A stretch of DNA of 64,000 nt, from contig OENT01000972.1 in the NCBI GenBank assembly GCA_900239685.1, positions 1 through 64,000 of the forward strand, written 5' to 3'. Each line of letters opens with the position of its first letter. Position 1 is the stretch's first letter. The stretch is from Rotaria macrura (Eukaryota > Rotifera > Eurotatoria > Philodinida > Philodinidae). Positions 12,534 to 26,400 of this stretch are shown one piece after another. The position numbers were made by a program, and so were the translations under genes. The notes below the pieces were generated by a model. The model was not told the DNA's origin, did not search any database, and was given only the letters and a program-made list of their open reading frames with translations.

Positions 12534-14150
12534 CTAATGTTTTAGAGTTTCGCTTTAGACTTTGTCATCTACATCACATTATTCATCGAACAATACTACT
12601 GATAATAACTAGCCATTACAAGCTTTATAAACATTATCCACCACTATTTGACAAATGTATTCCTTTTGATTTTCATACGGTGAACATTGTTGTAACTATG
12701 TCATGAATAAATGAAACTAATCCTATAACTAATTCAATGATCTAGTGCAGGTTACGAACATAATGCTCAGTCGTTCGCAGTCTCTTCTAACGAATTTTCG
12801 TGAAAAATAACGTTATTTTTTTAAATTTAGTAGAATGTTGTACTAGCCTATGGTTAGTCAAATGATTCAATAATTTTATCTTAATGTATCGCTAAACAGA
12901 AACATGTTTTTTTTCAAAAAATAAAAAAAAACCTAAGCTGAAATGAATTCACTTCCATAGTGGAACGAAAACAATAACTAAGGTATATCGAAGCCATCGG
13001 GTGTCATAATCTGTACAGTATTGGAAAACTTTGTCTGAATTTTGTATTTATTAACCAAGATGAATCATAATAATTACATTCTATACAAACATTTATAACA
13101 CAGAGTTGCAAGAAATCTTGAATAGATTTGGGATTTGTTTTCAATCTAACATGAGTCTAACTTTGTAGTCGTGTTTCATTGAAGTCAAATCCAAATATCA
13201 ACCTGAATACTAGGCAATGAACCCAAACCATTCTATATCAATATAGAAAATTTGAGGTTCTTTTTACGCTTCTGAGCCTTTATCATAAAAAGCCTCATCC
13301 TATTTTGGGACGAAATTCCAAGGCTTTGGATTTATTGCACTCCTAATAACACACAATACAATATTTATAGAGAAGTTGGACGGAGCTGTAGCTGAAAATA
13401 CATTGGGCTTCAGATGTTCATTCTTGAACCATATTCATCTTTACCATGGTATTGTACTCAAGCACTCAGTTGAATAGCTATACTGATTTGGAAACTTCTG
13501 TAAATGTACGATTTTGAAAAATATAGACATGAATATTTGGTCATAAGTTAAAGTTGAATTTCATAAATATATATGCAGCAGCGTGACACCCCTTGCTTCT
13601 GGAAATTTTGTTTTTTATTTGGTGAAAAAGTCGAAAAACCTGTGCTTTTAGGGGTATTTTAATACACAATCCATAGGATAAACTTTACTTAGTAAATTAT
13701 TTGTCATTTGTACAACACGTTTCCAATTTCATTTCCGATACTATTGTTGCAAATAGTTAAAGTGGAATTTTGTTTTTCATTATTCGTCTGTCTATTCTGC
13801 TTACTTCAACGACGCATCGTCATGAAAAGCTAATACGTTTGTTCGTTTAACTGATTACAGTGCAGTTTAACACCGACAGAAAAAGAGTGAACTTCAAACA
13901 ATTTTGTTCTGAACTGATCTCCAGAAGAAAATTTTATCAGTCCAACGATGAAACAGAATAATTTCAAAGGTTGACATAAGTGATCTATATTGCTGAAATT
14001 CTTACTGTTTCTATCGGACTAACTCAAGAAAACTTGACCGTAAGAATTATTTATTGATAAAAGATGTAGATTTTCAAGAATTTTAATAATGGAGTATGCT
14101 GTGATTACGACGTTACTTAAATTCTATTGTGAGATCATAAATTCTGAAAT
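12534..14150. other. Intergenic, no gene seen
   Basis: AT-rich spacer between the 3' end of STAT-A and the hAT insertion. No open frame with coding character was found. The 3' UTR and polyadenylation signal of STAT-A should be at its beginning. Confidence 0.5.
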
Positions 14151-14158
14151 CATACTGA

Positions 14159-15377
14159 CAGTGGCGGATCCAGGATTTTCGAGAGGGGGTGGTGATTTCT
14201 AATTTTTTTTCAAACAAGCTAGTATGAATTTTTGTGAAGTATTTAAAAATGTATGCTTAATCTTTCGAATTCTTAATTTCGTTTTATATGGTAAATCACT
14301 AAATTTATGAAAACAAAACAATTGTTTTTCAGACAAATTTTCACAATAAACTAAAAAGCCAGTCGACGATTGGATTTTCCAAATTCATCAATCACTGCCT
14401 CAATATTTACAGCCATATTTCGAGAAATACACATCATTGCTAAGCAATTAAGCCTTGTTTCAGACATAGTCGAGCGTAAATAAGTCTTCATTAACTTCAG
14501 AAAAGAGAATGATCACTCTATAGTCGCTGTTGTCACTGGTAGAGTTGCAAAGATTTTCAATAGAACCTTTATATTCGGATAAAATGCTTCAGGACTCGCA
14601 GCATAAGAATCAATTATTGTATCGGGTAAAAATACTTGTTCTTTACGCTTCATGTTGATTGTATGCGGGTTGCTACCACAAGAAGACGATAATACCGTGA
14701 AACTATTTTCTGAAACAATATCTGTCCATCTTTTTTTCCATAATACAAATTCAGCTTTGAGTTGAGCAGTTCAACAATGTAAAAATTTTTGATAAAGTTC
14801 GGTTTCTGGCAACAGATCCTCATAAAATTTATCCGCAATATTTTTAGGAACAAGACATGAAATAGCTGCTGTTTTTTTAACATGTTCACTGAATCCAAGC
14901 AGGCATTCCCAAATAGTTACATGTCATTACTACATGTTTTAGATATTTCGGTCAAATTATATTGAAAAAATCAGATATTTCCCGTAAAGTTTTCAATAAC
15001 CCTGGCTACACAATTAGGCTATCCTTGTAAAATTGAGTTTTTTTCGAGGTTTTTTGCTCACATAAGCTTTTGCTGGTTACGTTTCAATATTCAACTGTAC
15101 CTGATCAACTGTCAATGAATGATATTTACGACTAATCCTGTTATTCTACTTCTTGCTATTGGTCATTCGGTCAGAGAGCTTTATTTTATTTTATTATATA
15201 TTCTGAACCATATTTTCACGATAAAAGCTGAGATCTTTTGATTAAATAACGTATTACAATATCTATTATATCATGCGTTGAATCATAGAAACATTTTAAA
15301 ACATTTCGCCGGTATTCTATCCTCAGGGGGAGGGGGGTGGCGATGGCCGGGTAGCCTAACTGGTGGATCCGCCACTG
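14159..15377 (-). mobile_element. hAT transposon, 1219 bp, with 8-bp target duplication
   Basis: The ends are inverted copies: CAGTGGCGGATCCAG at 14159 and CTGGTGGATCCGCCACTG ending at 15377. They are flanked by perfect 8-bp direct repeats CATACTGA (14151-14158 and 15378-15385), the target duplication size of hAT elements. The minus strand of about 14350-14560 encodes a remnant of the hAT C-terminal dimerisation region: SFSFLKLMKTYLRSTMSETR, then LNCLAMM and VIDEFGKSNRRL. An in-frame TGA stands just before SFSFLK, where relatives usually have arginine (CGA to TGA would explain it). More transposase-like frame (14650-14900) lies upstream on the minus strand. At 1.2 kb it is an internally deleted, inactive copy. 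The perfect duplication implies a fairly recent insertion. Confidence 0.92.
14345..14900 (-). pseudogene. hAT transposase remnant (C-terminal part)
   Basis: Minus-strand coding relic inside the hAT element. The well-preserved part is the C-terminal hAT dimerisation block, KLMKTYLRSTMSETRLNCLA, followed by NIEAVIDEFGKSNRRL. At least one nonsense codon interrupts it, directly before SFSFLKLM. The region around 14650-14898 is open for 82 codons and is placed as expected for the preceding part of the same transposase, but its identity is inferred from position only. The N-terminal zinc-finger and catalytic parts are missing. Confidence 0.75.
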
Positions 15378-15385
15378 CATACTGA

Positions 15386-18300
15386 ATCATTGTTGAAAAT
15401 AATGATTCATTAGATTACAAACGAAATGTTGCAATCGATTTTAATGTAACCGTCAATTTTTGATGTGTCGGTTTTACCTTTAGAAGAAGGCATATAGACA
15501 TGACAACGTTCATTTTCCTTTAAATTGAAGAGAATGAAACCATCATGATATGGAAATATAACCGAGGAGATATGGCGCCAATGTTTGGGTGAGTAGATTC
15601 AAAACGTGCATACTTGAATGAGAATTTATTCCTATAGATTTTTAAATTGTGATACGTAAACAATTCTATGCATTATCTCATTGATTAATCATGATGCTGA
15701 ATAGTATTTATAAGAAAAATTTTAATTATAAATGTAAAAAGCGTAACATGTGTGTCCATGTTAGATTAAGGATTTTGTGCATAAATTTATTCTTTCGTTG
15801 ATTCTATTGAATTGTGCTTTTTTTATGTAAAGATGAGCATCATTAGTAATCGAAATCTAGATTCAATTGTGTTATCTACTGTTGTACTCTAATACGTATA
15901 GGCATGAGGATAATGTATGACAGTATCGTATAGAGTTGATAGCAAAACATTTCTCTAAGCGAGGCAAAACAATAAAATAATCAATACCAGTGACACGAAA
16001 GTGAATGTTTCATATCTTCTTGCTGTTAGATGTTGGATATTTTTTAGTTTTTCCTTGATTATTGCATATTTGTAATCGATTTACTCCTATTGTTATTGCA
16101 ACATGTTAGATACTCTCAAGTTATATTTCACAAACAGGTACTTTCAATAGATCAATTTCCTTGAGCAAAACTCAGTATACTGTAATTCTAAGTGTAAATC
16201 ATCTATAAAAGTGTCTCAATCTTTATATGGCACTCGGAAACGGGGTCTTCAATACTTTTCAACTTGGAATGCACCGTTTTCGAGGATGCTCTGTGCTATT
16301 TTTCTTCTTAAACCAATGATCAATATAATGCCTAGTTCCTGAAGATCGATGAACTTCTAGCTTTACATACAAGTAGTGTGAATCGAAATCGATTCCCAAC
16401 ATCGTAGACTATTCGACTTTAGATGCCTAGAACAGAAGCACTTATACCAACCAATGCTTCTTCTAAGATATTGGAAACTACTGTTCGCTGTGTCCTTCTG
16501 GAACACTAGTTGTAATTATCATGGTCAATTTGAGTGTATCAAATCGTCATAACTTTTACTCTGTATCTATCTATCGAGTCTTTGCGTAAAAAAATTGATT
16601 ACCTATCATCGGATGTGAATGTTACTTGAACTTGAAGCTACTGAATATGATGTAGTGATTGCAAAAGGCGATGCAATTGTGATAGTTAAAGCGACATTAA
16701 TGAGAATAAAGAACTAATTCATGTTCAACTTCAATGAAAAAGGGTACCAAATATTTCGATGCGTTTTATATTCAATATTGAATATTGATCAAGGCCATAA
16801 AACTCTTCCGATTTCTACGAATGAAAATAAAAGCTTGGTGAAAAACAAAGTCATTTTAGAATGCCGATCGCCTTGTCCTCTCTGTCAACATTAAATATGA
16901 TAAGAACGACTTTTCCCTCTATAAACTTATTTTAAAATTGAATACTTTAGAGTGATCCACTATGTCATATATATATATTATATTGAAAATATTTTATTTT
17001 TATAATAAATTCAGATCAAGAGGACCGTAATACCAAAAATCTTTTACATTTTTATTCGAAAAAATATGATCGAAACACATAGCTTATAATTTCTCATACG
17101 AATTATCTTGTGAGCCGACAGTCACACCCCTCCATGCACCCATGCTGACAACTCAACAGTACCCGCAGTCATACTTTAATGTGTAGCTCATGCAAAATAG
17201 GTTTCACACAGTTTCAACTCGATTCGATAATGCAGAGATAAACGCACAAGAATATTTACAAGGTCTTTCCTTCATTATACTGAAAGATGAAAAAAAATTC
17301 CTTATTGCATGTCTATTCTATTTAGGATTTTTTTCAGTGTATTTGAATTAAATAAAAAAAAGAAAAATCTTCGATTTCTTAGTTTTTATAAAGCAACTGA
17401 TACAAAATGCAGTATTGAAACGTTTTCAATAGTCTCATTCAATATACAGTATTTTCGAGATTTTGACTTTCGATGTTTTACTACCGAATTACTAAGATGT
17501 CCACATTTATCAAAATGGCTTGATAATCTAATCGTTTACAACTGCTTGTGATATGATAAAGTAACTAATGCATGAGTCATTCTTCAGAACGCATACACTA
17601 CACAATATCCAGTAGTTGACATATTGTTTTTCACTTGTTGGTTGCCTAGCAATTTTCCTTTTCATCTCGATGCGTTTATAAGCACCTGAGCTTATGAGAA
17701 TGTTATGAGCATACATCTCTGAAATGAGTTTTTTAGAATTCAACGACAGTCGGACAATTACTTATTCAAATTCATCATCTCTCGGTTTTCAGCTGATTCA
17801 TCTTGGCTAAACACAACTGAAATTCATTATAATTTCCTCTCCTGGACGAGTAAGATTTTGCACTAGAAGAACTCATATCGAGTCGTCTTCTAATATTTTT
17901 CTCCAGGCAGTTCAACCAGCTGACATCTCTACTCGATCATGAATCGCATGAAATTCTAGTTCAGATTATGCTAAAAAAATGATATCGTCATCATTCAAGT
18001 TGTTGTTCAACGTACCAACATGCCCCAAAATGTAAATTTTAGTATGTTCTAATCAACTAAATGTGGTTTCATCAAAGATTGTAGGTAAATCATTGCTTTC
18101 AGTGAAACTAAGGGCAACATAGTAAAAAATTTATTTTTGCGTTTATTGATTTTCACTTGTCTTCCAATTAAGATGTGTTTCGTATACGAATTAATTTTTT
18201 AATTCGTGATCGCTCAGGTCATCATGTATTATTGCGGGAGGTAGAAAAGCAGCTAGTACGTCTGAGGAAATGATATTCTAAAGTCTACAATGTTGACTTG

Positions 18301-19392
18301 CTGATTATTTAGGAAATTTTCGAAAATCATACAGAAATAATTATTGATGTATACTATTCAGTAGGATTTAGTAATAATAGATTCCACTTCTGATAAAACA
18401 ATAACGGGTACCTACATAGTATAATTTCTATTGGAATTCCTTTTTAAACAGAAGAAAAACATATTATACAGTTTTGTATCCGTAGTTGATAAATATCATC
18501 ACTTATAAGATACTTTGTTCTGCGTTGAATCATGTGAAAACGAGTCAATTGTCAGCTGTTTGTGATTCAGAGTAATGTTGGGAAATGAGGTTTCAACTCA
18601 TTGAATCAAAAAGGACGACAAATGTTATACTGTGTATATATGATCAATAAAAACCATAGATTCGGTTAAAATCATATCATTTTGTATGGTATTATTTATT
18701 CTTGGTACATCTTATGCTTTTGTATTAATACAGTGGAATAAAAAAATTAGTGAAAGCTCGAATAGTACGAATTTTTTGTTCTACTTCTGAAAAGTCATCT
18801 GCAATGGTTCTAATTTAAAGAAAATCATTTGTTGAAAAGTTCCTTTATAATAGAATTTTAACTTGTTACAACACTGTCGTATATAAATATTTTCCAATTT
18901 ATATTATTATTATTTGTCTTTTAAACACTCGAAAATACTCGATCGTATTTTTTATTTTATCTGTTTCGTATGAAAAATATATTTACCAATAATCTTATGT
19001 GGAAAAATACATTCTTCTTAAATCTTTATTAACGCATGGTTGTTACAACAACATGACTGTTGCCTTTCAATACATAGTTGGTAAAACATTTCTTACATAG
19101 AAAAAACGGCATGGTACATTACATTAGTTGGAGTTTCATACAACTTACTTCCTAAAAATGATTTCCTTGGACCTTCCAACAAACGAAAAATAGTCGGTTG
19201 ACATTGCATTTCACAGAACAAAAAAAATGACTGACTAATTAAATATTTAGTTTGTCAGTTATCACACGATAAATATCGAAGTTTTTGCCTTTTCTTTTTG
19301 TCATTCTGTTAAAGAAAAGAAAAAAACAAAGTTTCTCTCTTACAAACTTTTTCGATTCACGTCGTATTTATATTTATGCGTTTCGTATTAAG
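15386..19392. other. Intergenic, may contain STAT-B first exon
   Basis: About 4 kb with no recognised gene. By analogy with copy C, STAT-B needs a short upstream coding exon with the start codon, probably in the last kilobase, but none could be fixed. An 80-codon frame at 17309-17551 starts without ATG and looks random. Confidence 0.45.
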
Positions 19393-22300
19393 GTAGTGAC
19401 GATATATCAAATGATTTCATAAAGCAAGCTTTATCTGATATTGATTGTTACCATTTCAAATTTGAATTATACAAAGCACAAAAACAATCAACTACATTTG
19501 ACTCCATGCATGTTAGTATAACTAAAGAAAATATTTGATTGATTTTTCGATCTATTTCATGTAATTCTATATAGCCTACAACGTCATTTCAAACTCTATC
19601 CACAAGTCACACGTTTCTGGCACCCAATGAATATTCGGCAGCAACAATTGGTATACACAATTCTTTACTACGTTACAATGGATATTTTTATAAATTCTTT
19701 TATGATGAAATGCAAGAATGTACTCAAGCAAAGTAGTAGAAATATATCTTTTGTTTTCACAAAAACAAATATTTATGCATATAATTTTATTTTTCTAGAG
19801 ATTTCATAAATCAACTAGATGAGAATGAAATAAAAACATCTAAAGAAACTTCTCAAATAGATATTGAACGATGTATTATAACTACTCGATTGCGTAACTA
19901 TGTACAACAGGTAAATTGATTTAATTACATTCATGAGTTATTTTTGAATTTTATATATGTGCTTAGAATACAGAGTCATTTCAATATATTTTAAATCAAG
20001 TTCATGAGCATCTTCGTCAATGCATGGCTGAAGGTACACCGATGGCTCTACTGCAAAACGTACATGAGTTAACTTATTCAGACATATAATACGTTGGAAG
20101 ACTTTATTTGTTTAGGAAACGGAACTCATACGTCAATCTATTCAACAAAATGAATGTGTTCGTATACTCGATCGAAACTATCGTATGCGACGTTTTCAAT
20201 TTCATTTTGAACATGATATTCAAAGATCAATGAATGTTATCAATCTACAAAACTGGCATGCATTAATAAATAAATGATTGAACTAGTTTCATATGCGCAT
20301 TATTTTCTGATATCTATATAGGATGACAACGAATTTTCTATCATTTCTAAATGCTATATCAAAATCAAAAAAACTCGCACCCTTCGATAACAACTTGAAA
20401 AGTTTACTCGACAAGTATGTATACATTTCTTGTATAATTATTTATATCAATATGATTGATTTTCTTTTTCTAGTTCATTTTTGATTATTGAACATCCCAC
20501 ACCATCGATTGTAACAATCAGTTCAGCAACCAAGGGACCTATTACAGGAAAGGTTTGTTGCAAACTTTTATGTTTACTTGACACAAGAAATCCCGCCATA
20601 ACTATTGATGACATAAGTAAATGCATGACAGCGATAAGTCAAGTGACATGTATTACATATCGTTTTCTTGTTACGTTCAGTACCTCGTGTTTGTCGTTTA
20701 ACAAAATCGAATGAATCTGAGAAATATGCAGCAATTTATGATCAATCAAAACTCAATGGGAAGAATTATTCGATTGTAACTACTTCGAACAATGTCAAAA
20801 ACTTTTTATCTGCGAACTTATCTGAAATTAAACTTCCACAAACACCTGTACCATCCGAAGACCAACAAAAGTTATCCAAAGGCAAACAACGTTATGCACT
20901 TTCCATGTATCGTATTGAGTTCCATATCAATGTCACGGTATTTAAATGGTTCTCAGAATGAAAACTATTCAAAATTCTTTTAAACCTTACTCTTTTTCAT
21001 TGTTCGATCCTTTCTTTCTAGATACGTTTTGATAATCGATTGCCACCAATGAAACATTGTGTTATTGTAGAATCTGCTCCATTCGGCATTACTACTAATG
21101 TATCACAAGCAAACGATCTTTTCGCTGATATATTTATAGAAGATTTCAAAGATTGGAAACTACCAATAATATCGTTACCACAAGCCACAAAATCGATAAC
21201 AACAGATTTAACAATCGATGAAATTGTCCATAGTATTCAACGTTATTTTATACACAAAACTGGTATTTATCCAAGAGACTGGGTTATGCCATATATTGAT
21301 CAAATATTAAGATCTGCTTGTCGTATGTACATTATCATTAGTTATATTTTAATTGTATATGTTTTCATTTGAATTAGATGGTCAGCGTGCTCCACCAGAA
21401 CATCTCTGTCGTGTAAATATCAATTCATATACTGAACTATTCTTATTTGATAGGTCACTCTCAAATTTAGGAATCATTAGCTAAAATTCTCGCTCAAATC
21501 GATTTTATGGCCGAACATCCTATTTTAAGTCTATGGCATAGTGATGGGTAAACTTAAATTAGTAAATTCTAATATATCTATATTTATATTCATACATTTG
21601 ACTTGCAGATTATTCTTAGCCATATGTAATACAGATGATGTGGATAGAACAATACATAAAGAGTATCAACGTTGTAGGATACCTATTTGTGCAATACGAT
21701 TCAGTGCATTGGGCCGCATGGCATCTGCCAAAGACATCTACATACGTGTTGATCAAATAGATAGTACGTATTTCGCTTTTACGTTTACTTAACAAGGCTT
21801 CAACTTACTTAAGATGCGTCGAAGGGTGTCCTACACTTCACATTCACAAAAGAGAAACTATCAAGTGCATTGGGTGTATTAATAATTAAAGTAGTTCTAG
21901 GTGAAGCCTTGCCATTCAGCAATATTTTGACTAGTGTTTATTCAAATGCTCTAAATGTGATACACACAAGTGAATTGATCGAACTGTATATAAGTAAGAT
22001 TTATTTAGTCAAAATGTATGAACAGTTATGTCGTCTATTATTATACATAGGTGAGAAACTGAAAAAATTGTGTCCATATAAAGATGGATATCTTCCAATA
22101 TGGGATTGTCCTCACAAGTAAATATTGTCACTCACTTGATCCAATATTACGCACCATAGTAGCGTCTTTTCCATGTGTAAATTTGAATCCTATTCTATCG
22201 ATTATCTAAAAGGAATTACTCCAATTGACTAGAATACATTCTCTACATATCGTGGTCTCTAATTTTGAAATAGAATCACAGTTAAAATAGACACGTAACA

Positions 22301-23351
22301 TAATGTTTGATTCTGAAATGAACCGACATTGGTATGATTGATGCATGAAAACGGACGCTATGAAAAACATGTTGCAATAGATTTTCGACTTAAAAAACAT
22401 TAGCAATCAAAAGAAGAGATCAATTTTATAGAATTCAATATCATAAATCTGGCTATGTGATCTTTATCATATTATTCAGATAAATCAGGATGTTGATGTG
22501 AATATGAAGTTGAAGAATGAATTTGAGTTGGAATTAACAAATGTATAGTTATAAAAAAAAATGAAGACTACTAGACAATAAGTCAGTAATCATATTTCAT
22601 GCAGACAATCGTTTTACAACGAATTATTAGTTTGTCAAATTCTGTGTAAGAAAAGGAAAAGCAATGTTTAATCTATTGTAGTACACTAAAAATTTCATAG
22701 CTAATTGTGTAACATAAAATGAATGATTTTTATCATTTTGATTGTGTAGTGATGAAAACCAGATGCCTGACACTGCTGGCGCACCATCAATATCCACATA
22801 TCCACCAGTGAAATATTTAGATTCAACAACGTATAACGAACATACAACATTCTATGTTTAATTTTAGACTGGTGTCAACAGAAGTCTTACTAATATGAAT
22901 GAAGAAAACAATACATTATCAACATGTTATAATACGAGTCAAATCCTACTCGATCCTACGCAAAGATCTAGCGAAACGTATTTAAATGTACCCGACTGTC
23001 TCTGGCCTTCTACAGTCAATAGTAATTACGATTTTTCTACGTTTCAAAAGTAAATAAACAATCGAAACTGTGTATATGTTTTTAGCAATCTGTACGAGTC
23101 CCCAACCAATCATTTTTGTTATCACACATCCAAATCCTACCGTCATGCCTGATGAACAAATCGCACATGTAATTTCGAATCTATCACCAGAATTTGACCA
23201 ATTGATTCAATTGAATTCTTTTCGTCGTATCGATATAAACCTAATGCCCGATAGACCAGAAATGGAAACTACATCCTCTGATACACAACAATTATCGACA
23301 TTTGCTGAAAATTTAATATCATGTCTAGACAAAATAGATAACAATATGTAG
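19393..23351 (+). CDS. STAT-like transcription factor, copy B (5' end incomplete)
   Basis: Spliced plus-strand gene, second of the tandem trio. The first exon seen (from ~19393) has no clear start. N-terminal FLAPNEYSAATIG aligns with FLSANEIYLNALG of A and FLTPNEYSYKTLG of C. The DNA-binding-like part has FLIIEHPTPS and FGITTNVSQANDL, the closest of the three to the STAT ISNVSQ strand. The linker holds RYFIHKTGIYPRDWVMP. The SH2-like core reads FMAEHPILSLWHSDG-LFLAICNTDD...ICAIRFSALG, with the SH2 arginine kept, and closes with KLKKLCPYKDGYLPIWD, like STAT YPDIPKEEAFGKYC. The tail contains SSETYLNVPD, a plausible phosphotyrosine site, and ends DNNM-stop like A. Oddities: the coding exon before 20322 only joins in frame through a GC donor at 20256, and a 60-nt intron (22808-22867) in the tail could be retained. 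Confidence 0.75.
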
Positions 23352-23490
23352 ATAGAAAACTTCTAGTTATTTAAAGAACAAATTTAACTTCTCATAGTAT
23401 TCCATTTTACTAATCTAGATCTAATATGTGTAATGAATTGTGATGCAATATATCAAGTTTCATAGTTTTAGATAATTGCTTGTTTTTAAT

Positions 23491-26400
23491 ATGCCTGCAA
23501 CAGAACGAAAAGTGAGACGAAAAAAGTCAGCAAGTAAGTATCATTTCTTGTGCATACGATATACAAATGACAGAAATTTTAATATTCAATTTTTTAAGGT
23601 GTACCATCCGACAAGCCATCAGTAGTGGTAAATATTTAGATTTCTTAAATTAAAAACTAATGTAGTACATAAAAGACATTTTTAGAAAAACGTTACTGGA
23701 CTCTTCGAATGTCATAATTTTCTAACACCAAATGAATATTCATATAAAACATTGGGTTCACTTGCGTTTCTCTTACGAACATCGGTAGGAGAAATAAATT
23801 TCTCCGATATTATGGATGAAGTTGACAAACGTTCTCCACCAGGGTAATAGAAATTCGAAAAATTAATCGAACGAAAATTTTTAATATTGGAGATTTTCGT
23901 TTTTTTTTCTTTTCTCTTCTTTTCTCATTAAAGACAAGCAATGGATATTGTAAAATTGTTAGAAGAACGAAGACAGAATTTGCCTGAAAATGTTGCATCG
24001 ATTGAAAAATGTTTAATGATAAATCGACTTATTTCACATATAAAAGAGGTAAAAGTTATTTGAGTTTAATTCAATTAATATCAATGATCCTTCGTAAAGA
24101 ATGAAACTGAGTTGAATTCAATCTTGTCAGAAATTCGAAATGAAATGAAAATTAGCTTGACAGATAACCAAATGAATCAAGGCATGGAATATCCAAAAGT
24201 ATGATCAATTGCATAGAATTGATGTCTTCGTAAATTTGATATATGTATAGGATTTTCAACAACGACAAAAAAACTTTTCGACACGAAAAAAGATTCAAGA
24301 AGTACGACGTCTATTCTATTGTAATTATAATGATAATGAACAAATTCCAAGTTTAATTCATCTAATCGATCAGTAAGTATTTACCGTAATTTACTAATCA
24401 ATGAAACAAGAAAAATCATTTGATCAATATTCGATTAATTACTCTTCGATAATCTTTTATTGTACCATTTTATCGTTTAGAACAACAGCACATCTGAGTT
24501 TCTTGACCGATTGTAAAATGAGATATGAACCAAATCATCGAGAGTATTGGTTAAAAGAATTAGAAACAATACTTGCCAAGTATTGATATACGTATATAGA
24601 ATATTATACACATAGTATGAATATGACTTTTATTTTTAGTTCATTCATGATCACGTCTCATCCTCATGTGGGTGGTAATCCAATTTTAATCTATGATCGT
24701 AAAGGAGCTGGCCACTGTACCGCTAAATTATCAGTAATTATTGTTTCATTCTTGCATGATTTTATGCAAACACATCCGAATTTCATTGAACTTCATGATA
24801 TTGGTAAAACGAAACTCTTACATTGATTTTTTACGGATTCGTTTTTTTTTCTTGTCAAGAACCAATTTTATGTTCATCCGGTGAATCTTCATATAGACTT
24901 GAGTCAACAGAAATTTCATGGCAAACATGTCAATTACAAATTAGTCCTTATGATAAACCTCGATTCATACAATATGCTGAATTAACATTGTTAAACATTC
25001 AAGATGCACATAGATCAAAATCAAGAATTCATTTAGGTGTGGAATTATATACACTTAAATTTCCGATTTCATTGAATGTACGTTGTTTAAATGATTTTTT
25101 TGATCATTTCAAAAAACAAATTATTTCTATTTCATTATAGTTACATTTAAATGAATATAAATATTCAAAAACATGCAACATAACACTGGAATCATTACCA
25201 TTCGGTATCGGTTCTCATAACAGCTATATTTCACAGATATTAACAAAAGTTATTTTCAATGATATTCAACGACTTCCTCAGGTTTTAAAACTAATTACTT
25301 TTTTCCTATTTTATCTAAATTGATTTCATTTTTGTTTTTGTATTTAGCGTTCATCTACCGTTATTCAGCATATATCAAATTACATCTTACGTTATTTATG
25401 TCATCGAACGGGTATCATACCTGATAAATCTATTCAAATCTACCTTCAAAATGGATTGACTAAAGCCAAGAGTAATGAGAATATAATATAAATTTGTTTT
25501 ATCTTATTGTTATAATTAAATTTCATCTATTCTAGATGAAAAAAAGAATTGTCAAACCATGGAAGACATTTATGCGGTATGTTGATCATAGGAATTTACG
25601 TCTTTCGATAAAAGAAAATCGCCGAGGGTTTGCTTTGTGCATTGTTGTAATTCATAATATAAACAGTATTTATTAATAACCAAACCATTTTGACATCTAA
25701 AGGATTTCTCTTGGCATAATGATAGATCTCCAAGGTTTCATATCATTTTTAAGTAGAGAACCTTGTCAAACGATGAGATATTATATCCAATAACAGTAAT
25801 ACTTGAATCTACAGACATCATAGTCATTTCTGAAAGACTGATACTAATGGATTTAAGTATCTAAAGGTATGACTATAGATACGAATGAATGGTTTCCATT
25901 AGAATAGAAGATACGTTTTTATTCTACAAGATGCTAATCGTTACTAATTATAATCGTTCATCTCTTTCGAGAATGAGCTCTTAAATTTTGAATAACCAAA
26001 ATGTACAATAAAATGTATGCGTCGTTCCAATATTGAACTGGGTATTATTTTCTACTATGTAAAAAATAAACCTTGTTCTGATAAGAAAAAGATGATGACT
26101 ATTAACTTTTTAATTTGTTAAAGTAGATCATATTTTTCCAACAATTAAAATTTTCAAAGATAAATTTAAAAAAATTTGTGATGTTGTAGTAGAAGAGAAA
26201 ATTCTTTTCTTTTCTTTTTCTTATACCGTATCGAGCATAATATTAAAATGTAGATAGTGGTTGGTATGATGAGCGAAGCTATCTCTGTATAAGGAAGAGA
26301 ATCCATATTTCTGATCCGTATAACTTTGTAAATCAAGTAGACCTAGTTATTCATGTGACTCCGTACTTTGTTGAGTATTAATAATCGCTCGATCACGTGA

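Noticed and set aside
17309..17551. 80-codon plus-strand ORF between hAT element and STAT-B
   Set aside because: No ATG at its start, Lys/Phe-rich random composition, no similarity to the N-termini of the STAT-like copies.
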